DNA of 64,000 bases, taken from positions 76,903,566 to 76,967,565 of the forward strand of contig CM055265.1 in assembly GCA_029237695.1 (NCBI GenBank), read 5' to 3'. Source of the stretch: Conchocele bisecta. Lineage: Eukaryota; Mollusca; Bivalvia; Lucinida; Thyasiridae. The notes under the pieces were generated by a model. The model searched no databases. It had not been told where the DNA came from and was given only the letters and a program-made list of their open reading frames with translations. This document shows positions 56,284-64,000 of the stretch, piece by piece (the first letter of the stretch is position 1; every line of letters begins with the position of its first letter). A program made the translations under genes and the position numbers.

Positions 56284-56358
56284 TAAAACTTTGGCTGAGG
56301 ATCGAACCCGGTATCCCTCGCTCCGAGTCCATCGCTCTACCTCTAAGCTAACCGGTCG
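56284..56358 (-). pseudogene. tRNA-like sequence (relic or SINE head)
   Basis: On the minus strand TAGCTTAGAGGTAGAGC fits the A box and D arm, and GGGTTCGATCC fits the B box and T loop, at tRNA-like spacing. The acceptor, anticodon and T stems do not pair properly, so it is not a working tRNA gene. A tRNA-derived SINE head or a tRNA pseudogene is likely. Confidence 0.45.
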
Positions 56359-56754
56359 CACATCGGTGTGATGATGCGAACACAATAATGTTGGACTGTT
56401 CATTCTAAAACTTCAGAAATTCTTTTTGCAACCGATAGTTTACACCTTGGGCTAAAGCTTAGTTACACATGAAATCAATGTTTGAGGCTCAAACCATTGA
56501 TGCAGCTCAAGCTGCTCTAGTTTATAATTATTATAATATCAAGGACTTACCGAACTCAGTTTCTCGCATTCCACACCTTGATTTGTGATTACTGCAGGCA
56601 ATCTATACTATTCCAGTGTCCTTTCGCGATCTTTACGATGACTATATCCGTATATATAATATATTTTTACAATATATTTTATATATATATCCGTATATAG
56701 AACACTTCACACACACTAACTAACTGAATTTAGGTCAAACTTCGAGTGTGTTTT

Positions 56755-57070
56755 GATTTGTGTATCGAGATATTGGAACAAGGCGGAGCTTCCGGTTTGT
56801 GACGTCAAAATTTGCATTTTGCAAACCGCCGAACTCTTGTAGTTATTCACGTTAATTTATTCAAAAACTTTGTTATTTCGCTTATTTAAAGTTTTAAACA
56901 GAGATAATGGCCAGAAATGAAAAATTATCCGGTTGATGTAGTTTGGAAGTGATACAACAAAGTTCGCGTTTGTAGATTACCGAATATAGGAGAAAAGGGT
57001 GGTTACAAAACTTTTTCACAAACCGATGGATAACCATCTATAAATAGATCGGCTAATAATAACTAGCATT
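56755..57070. repeat. Dispersed repeat, inverted partner of 63735-64000
   Basis: Read on the minus strand it has TTAGCCGATCTATTTATAG, CATCNATCGGTTTGTGAAAA, GGTAATCTACAAACGCGAAC, CACTTCCAAACTACATCAAC and TTTAAAACTTTAAATAAGC, each matched at 63735-63930. The outer end includes CTTCCGG, matched by CCGGAAG at the far end. Confidence 0.75.
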
Positions 57071-57092
57071 TGCAACGCTAGTTATTTTTCAG

Positions 57093-57310
57093 TACAGTGA
57101 AGCCCCTCTTAACCGGAGACTCGGGAAATTATAGATGTTTACCTTAGATGTGTTCCGTTGTTATGTATCTCTGATTACAATGACTGTTCATGATAGCAAA
57201 ACACTAGAATGTGTCGTGAAGTGCTCACATGTCTGATTTACAGTGGAACATCTCCAAACCGGACACCCTGGGAACCTCCAGGGTGTCCGGTTTGGGGAGG
57301 TTCCATTGTA
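57093..57310. repeat. TACAGT dispersed repeat with hairpin
   Basis: Same family as 34306-34497. Its right end (57240-57310) folds back on itself: CCAAACCGGACACCCTGG against CCAGGGTGTCCGGTTTGG. Confidence 0.7.
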
Positions 57311-57803
57311 TTACAAACATGTTTAACGATCGATTGTTACTATATAATATCATCTTAATTAAATTAATTTCACGAAAGTATATAATGGAAATTTCTTTCT
57401 AAATGCGGCATAGTAGGATCATCTGAAAACAAACAACAATCCCTACTGGTACATGCGTAGCGAAAATACGACAAACCACGTTCTCTCCACTGTTAACACC
57501 GTTGCCGACAGTATGTACTTGAATATAGCGCAAGTTTTTGAAATGTTCATCAAATAAAATAGTGCGATTGATTGATATATGTCATTTACTGTGCAAGATG
57601 TGAAGAAAAACACATATTGCATTTCTGAGACACAGTGTCGTCCGCGCTGCATATAACGTATATCTTTTGGTGGACATTTTAAATGTTTATACGAGATGTA
57701 TTGTTAATTTGCGGACGTATAGAACGAGTAAAGCAAACATTTCAAACATAATTGTTTTGCCCCCGATCTCGTTACAGCCGGCGGGGTTGGGGGCATACTG
57801 TGT

Positions 57804-59381
57804 TTAGAGCGTGTGTCCGTCAGTGTGTGTGTCCTTGTGTGGTCCATGGGTCCGGTTGAGAAGTTTGCCCCAGTTTCTACAATCTACCACCATTTGTGTG
57901 CAGTGCAGGTGGTCGTTATATCTGCTGTTGATAAGATTTGTTGCTATTTCCAAATTTTCAGCCGGATTTAATGTTTTATCTGCTATTACTTCTTTAAGGG
58001 TTGATTTGCATTCAATTTCATGGGGGTAATATGGGATATGATAAAGGAACGGTTGAATTTCAATATCGGATATATTATATTGTTCAGATAGCGCACCTGA
58101 TGTCATTGCATAGCAAGTGTTTGTGCCAGGGCCTATTGGGGAATAGGCTGGAGCTTTGTATGGGGCTTGCAAGTTTGTTCTTCTTCTTTCTTGTGCCTTG
58201 GCTTGTTTCTTACTATTTCGTGATATCTGTCTCTTATGGTATAAACCTGGTTTTAGTAGTTTGTTTATGGGTAATTTATCTCCATGAGGCTTGGAGCGCG
58301 CCCAGTATTTTAGTGTGTTGCTTTCTCTTCTGAGTGCTAGTGGGGGTACTACGGTTTCTACTTGCAGTGCCGCTATTCTGGTACTTCTATATGGTCCTGT
58401 GGCTATTCGTAGGGCTTGGGTTTGTATAGTTTCTAGTTTTTCTAGCTGTGTAAGGTTGCAGCTTTGGTATAGGAGTGAACCATAGTCGAGTTTTGACAGT
58501 ATGAGGGCCTTGTATAGTAGCAGTAGTGCTTTTTTGTCTGCTCCATATGATGTGCAGGACACTAGTTTTAGTAGGTTTATATCTTTCCTGCATCTGTTGA
58601 GCAGGTTTGTTATATGGGGTACCCATTTCAGTCTGTAGTCGAGTGTCATTCCAAGAAATGTAGCCGCTTGCGTATATGGTATGGGGGTGTTGTTAACAGT
58701 TAATTGTGGTATTATTCTGTTTTCTCGCTGACATTTATATGTGTTTGTATCTTTATGATATATAGCTTGCGACTTGCTAAAAATGACTGCCTCGGTTTTC
58801 AGCGGTGATATTTTAAAACCCCATTTCTTTTGCCAGGCCGTTATGGTATTTAGTCCTTCTTGTAGGTGTTCTATTGAGTTAATAATTTGTTTATGTACAT
58901 GCCAGATTGCGCCATCGTCTGCGAATTGGGATAGTAGTAGGGCAGGGTTATTGGATGTTAGTTCGTCATATAGTGTATCTATTATTATATTAAATAGGAT
59001 AGGGCTGAGGACGCTCCCTTGCGGACTTCCATTTTCTACTGTTTGGTATGCGGAGTGTGATTGGCCTAGTCGGACTCTGATTTTTCTATCGGTTAGAAAG
59101 TTGTCTATCCATTTAAGCATTCTGTTAGTAATTCCTTTTGACTGTAGTTGTGATATTACACCTTTAGTCCACATTAGGTCAAAAGCTTTCTCCAGATCTA
59201 CAAATACGACGACTACCGATTGTCTTGCCATGAATGCTGTTTTTATAGTTGTTTCTAGACGGGCCAGTTGGTCCATTGTGGATCTGTTATTTCGGAAGCC
59301 CGATTGTGTGTTACTGATTGCATTGTTAGTTTCAATATGGTACTTTAGTCTATTTGCGACCATTGTTCCATTATTTTGCAC
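57804..59381 (-). pseudogene. ORF2 part 3: reverse transcriptase core
   Basis: 525 codons in the same frame as the endonuclease part. RT motifs: FVDLEKAFD (60-68), NGSPQGSVLSPILF (117-130), and the catalytic SQFADDGAIW (151-160), all with acidic residues intact. A thumb region follows. Near the C-terminus the usual position of an RNase H (after RYNDHLH) is replaced by a stretch rich in TH/DTHTDGHT from the 3' tail, so RNase H is missing or cut. The start MQNNGT is an artefact of a shift near 59370; the protein continues from part 2. Confidence 0.8.
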
Positions 59382-60004
59382 AGAGCTGACGTTGAAGAGA
59401 TAGGCCGGTATGCCGCCGCGTTTGTGGCGTCTTTATTTGGTTTTAGTATAGGTAGTATTATTGCTTCCTTCCAGGTGTCAGGGAGGTTGCCCTCAGCCCA
59501 CGATTTGTTATATAATTCTAGTATTTTTATTTTTGAACTTTGCGGGAGTTTCTTAATTATATTATAGTGTATCTGGTCCGCTCCCGGTGCAGTGCTTTTC
59601 TTTTTGGATAACGCTGCTCCGAACTCGGACAAGATGAATGGTCTGTTCATTTCACTCTGTCTATTGGGTTGTTCATCTAGGTCTATATTATTATTAATGA
59701 CGGACGATATTACACGTTCCATTTTTATTTTATGGTTCTTAAAGTCCGGGTCGAGGTTGCTATCACTGGATACGTGTCTGTAGTGGTTTGTCAGTATTTC
59801 TGCTTTTTGTGCATTGTCGTGTAAGAGCTCATCACCGTTTTTGATTGGTGGTGATGGATTTCTTTTTTTCCCTCTGAACCTGTTGAATTTGTCCCAGACT
59901 TCCTTGCTGCTGGTGTTATGTGTTATTTGTGAGATAAATGTTTTCCAACCTTCTTGTCTAGCATTTTCTAGTGTTATGTCTTGTTTTGATTTTGGCATTT
60001 GCAT
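59345..60004 (-). pseudogene. ORF2 part 2: endonuclease-RT linker and RT fingers
   Basis: 219 codons shifted by one base relative to parts 1 and 3. It has SKQDITLENARQEGWKTFIS (linker), KKKSTAPGADQIHYNIIKKL (RT 0/1 region) and AAYRPISSTSALCKIMEQ (RT motif with RPIS). It overlaps part 1 at 59958-60004 and part 3 at 59345-59381; the two shifts cancel. Confidence 0.8.
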
Positions 60005-61064
60005 ATTCTTCCTTGCGTTTTGCTTTTTTATGGGGGTGCTCGTCGCTGACCTGGCGCCAGCGTCGTAGGCAGATGGCTCTATATTTTATTGCCTCGGTGC
60101 ATTCCAAAGTCCACCAGGGATTGGTGGGTCTATTGTGCATTTTGCCGCTTGTGCGTGGTATGCATTCTGAGCTGATTGCCTGTAGCGTGCTGGTTATTCG
60201 TTCATTTATGGAGTTTAAGTCATTCGGGAGTGAAATGTCAATGTGGTTATTGGGGTTAAATTTCATATCGGCCATATTAGTAAAGAGTTCCCAATTGGCT
60301 TTATCAAATTTCCATTTGGGCATAGTTTCAGCATCTGCTTTGTGGTACTGGGTAGAAATAACAATTTGTATTGGGTAGTGGTCACTGCCTAATGTGGTTT
60401 CCAATGGGTCCCATGTAGTTTGCATGGCTATACTTGGGCTTCCCATTGTTATATCAGGCGTGGTGCCAATTTTAGTGGAATTATTGTGTGTGGAACAGTC
60501 GTACGTGTATCGTCCGTCATTGAACATTATGTAGTTGGTCTCGTCTAAGAATGTTATTACTTTGTTACCCCGTGTACACATAGGTACCCAGTCAGGGTCC
60601 CATAGATGATTGTGGGCGTTGAAATCCCCTAATATGAGCGTTTTACGGCTCATTTGTGGGAGTATATTATATATGTTTTCTAGATTTGTTGTTGCATTTG
60701 GCGATTTGTAAACGTTTAGTATGTCTATATTTCCTGTTTTACTATATATTTTTACTCCATTTATTAAGTTTGGACTATTTTCCTCGTCTACTTCATTTTT
60801 AAATTTTATATCGGTACATGAGATGCCTAACTTTACATAAATTCCTATCCCGCTCCTTATTGTGCTGTGTGTTTTATGTGTTATTAGTGTGTACCCTTTT
60901 AATTCTATACGTTTATTAATTTCCTGCAGGCATATGACGTCCGGTGCATGGTCCCATTCCTCTATTTCTTGAATTAGTTCTGCCTTAGTATTGGCTGTGA
61001 ATCCCTGACAGTTCCATTGTAGGACCGTCAAGGTTTCAGGTTCGTTTGTTTTATTTCTACCCAT
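59958..61064 (-). CDS. ORF2 part 1: APE-type endonuclease
   Basis: 368 codons with an intact start (MGRNKTNEPETLTVLQWNCQ). Endonuclease motifs: N18 in LQWNCQG, E48 in CLQEI, D147 and N149 in LGDFNAH, and D228-H229 in GSDHYPI. All key residues are present. The domain nicks target DNA for target-primed reverse transcription. It ends by frameshift near 59990, after which part 2 continues the protein. Confidence 0.85.
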   Translation of the reverse strand: MGRNKTNEPETLTVLQWNCQGFTANTKAELIQEIEEWDHAPDVICLQEINKRIELKGYTLITHKTHSTIRSGIGIYVKLGISCTDIKFKNEVDEENSPNLINGVKIYSKTGNIDILNVYKSPNATTNLENIYNILPQMSRKTLILGDFNAHNHLWDPDWVPMCTRGNKVITFLDETNYIMFNDGRYTYDCSTHNNSTKIGTTPDITMGSPSIAMQTTWDPLETTLGSDHYPIQIVISTQYHKADAETMPKWKFDKANWELFTNMADMKFNPNNHIDISLPNDLNSINERITSTLQAISSECIPRTSGKMHNRPTNPWWTLECTEAIKYRAICLRRWRQVSDEHPHKKAKRKEEYANAKIKTRHNTRKC

Positions 61065-61082
61065 TGCGTGATTTTTAATTTA

Positions 61083-62258
61083 TTATTGGTTTGATACTTG
61101 CTTGTGGAGCGCTTTGTCAGCACGGTCTATACTCCTAGATACTAACTTCTTTACTTTATTCGTTTTAATTCTACTGTATGGTGAAGGCGATTTAACAATG
61201 GGGGAGGTTTTTGGGCTGTTTTCCGGTGACTCAGCAATGATGAGGGATGTTGGTGAAGCGACGTCAAAATACGTGCTTTGATCATTGACGTCCGTTTCAC
61301 TATGGGCGTCGCTAATGTCTGTTTCATTTGTAGTGGCTGCGTGTGTGATTTCCGCGGTGTTTTTGTTTTGTGTGTCATTTGTACATGCGACGTCCGTGAT
61401 GACGTCATTGTCAACAGTGACGTCATTTGTTCGGGTTACGTCGGTGATGACGTCATTTGTTTGGTTGACGTCGGTGATGACGTCGTGATTTTGTTCTGTT
61501 TGCTCTGTCTCCATATCATCGTCCGATAGTGTTTCGGACAGTGCTATGGCTTCGTTAGTGGCTTTTATTAAGGCACCCTTGTGTTGTTCTCCATACTGAT
61601 TTGTTAGGAATGTATCAAGTCTGGCCATGACAAACATGAATTGCTTTTTACTGATGGGGTCATTGTCGTTGTTTTTTTGTGAGATTTTCGGTGGCGATTG
61701 TCTGTTTTTTTCAGTGGTGGTTTTTGGCGGTGTTGTCGCGGGTGTTGGGTCGATCGACGTCATTGACGTCGCCATCAGGTTGACGGCGTGATGAGCTTGC
61801 GCTTCACGTTGGGCGTTGACAATGCTATTTTGCATGATTATTTTGTTCGCGTAATCTTTATATACTGGGCAGTTACGGTCATATACTGCGTGCGTTGTGT
61901 AATTAGGAAGTTTAGCGGCGTAACAGTTCAGGCAGAAATGAGCGTTTTTGCTTTTTTTATCCTTGCATTGTAGAAACGAGTGACCTTTTCTGCTGAAGTA
62001 TGCACACGTTGATTGCTTTTCTCTACATATTGTGGTTTTATGGCCATGTCTTTGGCAGTTATTGCAGCGGATTGGTCTCCGTTGCGAAATGCTGACTGGT
62101 AATTGATCTCCCGCATTTACGTGGCGGGCCGGCGTTATGTGAAATGGTAGGTAGGCGTTGGTCGTTTCAATTTGGATCAGGATTTTGTGTGTTTTTCCTT
62201 TGTCTCCCGCATATTGTGCCATGGTTATGTTGTTGTGATTCGCATTTAGGGCGGTCAT
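61083..62258 (-). CDS. ORF1 C-terminal part: zinc-knuckle RNA-binding protein
   Basis: 391 codons in the same frame as the upstream piece. CCHC knuckle 1 is CNNCQRHGHKTTIC (65-78). Knuckle 2, CAYFSRKGHSFLQC (85-98), has Phe in place of its second Cys. A third group is C109, C112, H123, C130. An acidic tail with four NDVITDV-like repeats follows (codons about 260-300). ORF1 proteins coat the element RNA. It ends 19 bp upstream of ORF2. Confidence 0.75.
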   Translation of the reverse strand: MTALNANHNNITMAQYAGDKGKTHKILIQIETTNAYLPFHITPARHVNAGDQLPVSISQRRPIRCNNCQRHGHKTTICREKQSTCAYFSRKGHSFLQCKDKKSKNAHFCLNCYAAKLPNYTTHAVYDRNCPVYKDYANKIIMQNSIVNAQREAQAHHAVNLMATSMTSIDPTPATTPPKTTTEKNRQSPPKISQKNNDNDPISKKQFMFVMARLDTFLTNQYGEQHKGALIKATNEAIALSETLSDDDMETEQTEQNHDVITDVNQTNDVITDVTRTNDVTVDNDVITDVACTNDTQNKNTAEITHAATTNETDISDAHSETDVNDQSTYFDVASPTSLIIAESPENSPKTSPIVKSPSPYSRIKTNKVKKLVSRSIDRADKALHKQVSNQ

Positions 62259-62405
62259 GAGTTCCTGTTCCTGCAGGTTGTACGGTATGTCATGGTGAAA
62301 TACTATTCCGTAGTGGGTATATAGTCCTTTTGCTTGGCTCGTGTTTGATGTTTTAGCCGTTTGTTGCTTGCGCTTTAAGCCTTCAGTACCTATACTTTAA
62401 GCGCT

Positions 62406-62933
62406 TTAAGCCGGTATGTATGTACAGTCAATGGTGGGTGCTGGCGACGTGAAGGTTTTAGCCTTGTTTGCGAAGGCAGCCGGTAGTCTTATCTTTATGA
62501 TATTTCTCCCGGCGCTGCCAATGCATAGGTTGGCCATTACTATTACACAGTTGATGTGTAGTAGGAGCTGGCGGGCGAAGAGACTTGCTTCCATTACTCT
62601 TGTGGTTCGGAAATATAGAGTTTCCGTGGGCCCATTTTCCTGCTGCGGAGATTGGCTGAAATTGCAGCGTTTCCGCGCGCTGGGTTCTAACCCATTCTTT
62701 GCGGTTGTGGGGGAGGTTTCCCTTGTGCGCTTTGGTGTTGGTGCATGTGTTTTGACTGGCGAGTTGCGCAGTTCCTCTCTCATTTGTACCGGGAACAGTT
62801 TGTTAACGCCGGCCCTGACTTTTCGGGGTGTGCAGATACCCCTGTTTGTTTGCTCTTTTGCAGCTTGTGGGGCATGTTTTTGTGCTGCCTGTGCGTAATT
62901 CATAGGTGTCGGCATACCAGTGCCAGTCGCCAT
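62406..62933 (-). pseudogene. ORF1 N-terminal part, cut by two stops
   Basis: 175 codons starting MATGTGMPTPMNYAQAAQKH. The N-terminal half is Pro/Ala/Lys-rich; the C-terminal half (TLYFRTTRVMEASLFARQLL) resembles an RNA-recognition fold before the knuckles. Two TAA codons (62406-62408 and 62397-62399) in a micro-duplicated GGCTTAAAGCGC segment separate it from the rest; the frame itself is kept. Confidence 0.65.
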
Positions 62934-63154
62934 GTTTTTTTGTTATTATATGTTTATATTTTGTTGCCGTTTCGGTGTGGTGATCAAAACATATATATAT
63001 ATTGTCAGTGTTCAGACGGGCACCTGTCACAAGTGGTGCTTACTCTATGGCTCGCGCCCGTTTTTTGTTTTTCCACCGGTCTTAGTTGTTGTAACACTTT
63101 TCAATCGACTATGCCTATGCTGCAAATTGTCGGTACAGAACAGTAAGCTCTAAT

Positions 63155-63590
63155 TTGCTCACAATGATATAGTCAATTGTTGTATATTGTTTTTGTCACA
63201 TGTGTTTCAGTGATTTTCCTGCGCTATAGACTGTAATTAAAGTGTCGATATCGTACAGAACATAGTCAGTATGCACGCCTGTCGATATTTTCACCGATAT
63301 TAATTTTATTTCAAGTAATCAGTAGTTATTTAGATATAGATTTTCACAGCATTTATGTACATGCATTAAGTGGGTATGCCTGGTGACAGAGATTAGCTGG
63401 GCTAATTCACTGTCTTCGTAATCCCCAGGTGAGAGCAGTGATCAAACAATTATAATCAGGCAAGTTTGCTTTGATATGCAATCAGGTACTTATTCGATTT
63501 GCGATGTAATTTTCACGGCTGCTAAGTGGTCACCACGATGTCCAGGTTTGAACTGGAATTGTGTGAATTAGCTGTGTATATGCCGTCTGC
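63155..63590. other. No gene recognised
   Basis: AT-rich sequence to the right of the retrotransposon. Nothing identifiable. Confidence 0.4.
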
Positions 63591-63594
63591 TGTT

Positions 63595-63662
63595 TTTGTG
63601 TTTTTATGTTTTTATGTTTTTATGTTTTTTATGTTTTTATGTTTTTATGTTTTTATGTTTTA
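63595..63662. repeat. GTTTTTAT microsatellite
   Basis: Eight to nine copies of TGTTTTTA with one TGTTTTTTA variant. Confidence 0.9.
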
Positions 63663-63734
63663 TTTTAATTATTTTCATGTGATATTAGAGAAATGTTTAG
63701 CAAAAAACTTCTCTGTTGATTATTACAGTTATTA

Positions 63735-64000
63735 TTAGCCGATCTATTTATAGATCGGCTAATATATTGGTCATCCATCGAATTCTGAAAAAGTTTGTAG
63801 CAATTAACCATTTTCTCCGCTATTCGGTAATCTACGAACGCGAATTTTGCTGTATCACTTCCAAATTGCATCAACCGATAAAGTTTGCATTTTTGGCAAT
63901 TATCTCCGTTTAAAACTTTAAATATAGCCAAATAACACAATTTTGAATACGTAATGAGCTGAACGCCGGAAGAGATTTGAACCCGGAAGTTGTTGTTGTT
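63735..64000. repeat. Dispersed repeat ending in a GCCGATCTAT palindrome
   Basis: Starts with a 28-bp palindrome (TTAGCCGATCTAT, two bases, ATAGATCGGCTAA; 63735-63762) and continues as the inverted copy of 56755-57070. It runs off the window. Confidence 0.75.

Larger units (their letters stand above)
57745..62940 (-). mobile_element. Non-LTR retrotransposon, Jockey/I-like group
   Basis: Read on the minus strand: ORF1 with zinc knuckles, then ORF2 with APE endonuclease and RT, ending in a GC-rich 3' tail (GCCCCCAACCCCGCCGGCTG near 57770). No clear poly-A or target duplication. Damage is light (two stops in ORF1, two compensating frameshifts in ORF2), so it is a fairly young copy. The RT motif LEKAFD...GSPQGSVLSP suggests the Jockey/I/CR1 side; no RNase H was found. 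Confidence 0.8.

Noticed and set aside
56284..56358. Functional tRNA gene
   Set aside because: A and B boxes are present, but acceptor, anticodon and T stems do not pair.
58774..59403. 209-codon plus-strand frame opposite the RT
   Set aside because: Shadow of the minus-strand ORF2 with all RT motifs.
63526..63738. Frame with repeated FMFLCFYV
   Set aside because: Product of the GTTTTTAT microsatellite.

Overview
The window looks like nuclear DNA of a marine bivalve mollusc, probably a heterodont clam. This is inferred from the dispersed repeats, which I recognise as bivalve types, from several invertebrate transposon families, and from one host gene split into short exons with standard GT..AG introns. 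No rRNA, CRISPR or bacterial-type operon is visible. Most of the 64 kb is transposable elements and tandem repeats.

Layout. 1-1030: array of 12-bp palindromes spaced about 20 bp apart, plus a related repeat. 1030-3154: no gene seen. 3155-17130: three nested elements: a ~170-bp tandem-array element (A), interrupted by a related array element (B, 4628-14970), itself interrupted by an LTR retrotransposon (6595-14708, minus strand, 2.5-kb LTR, 5-bp target duplication CTCTC, tRNA-Leu-type primer site). 17976-24290: DNA transposon with inverted ends and a three-exon gene joining an OTU cysteine protease domain to a DDE-like transposase. 25095-26772: 430-bp tandem-array element. 27960-31850: degraded L1-like LINE (plus strand).

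34089-45568: the 3' part of a host gene of the BPI/LBP family (lipopolysaccharide-binding innate immunity), plus strand. Five exons with matching phases are visible; upstream exons were not found. The intron between the first two visible exons holds a 4.5-kb DNA transposon (34825-39346) coding for a broken protein with FEN1/PIN-like nuclease motifs. The element entered the first bases of an exon, and its own right end (TTTCCAG|G) supplies a new splice acceptor that restores frame and protein. The terminal BPI exon lies in a 1.26-kb segment present in three near-identical tandem copies (42592-46369).

46370-57310: MITE-like elements, large perfect or near-perfect palindromes, a broken DDE transposase (50004-51103, minus), a ~700-bp tandem repeat (51628-55250), a 290-bp duplication with ETS/CRE-like motifs, and a tRNA-like relic. 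57745-62940: a non-LTR retrotransposon on the minus strand with ORF1 (CCHC knuckles) and ORF2 (APE endonuclease plus RT), broken by two stops and two frameshifts. An inverted pair of one repeat (56755-57070 and 63735-64000) brackets it.

The only host gene I can support is the BPI/LBP-like gene. Everything else recognisable is mobile or repetitive, and nearly every mobile-element gene carries stops or frameshifts. All identifications come from reading motifs by eye; no database search was possible.
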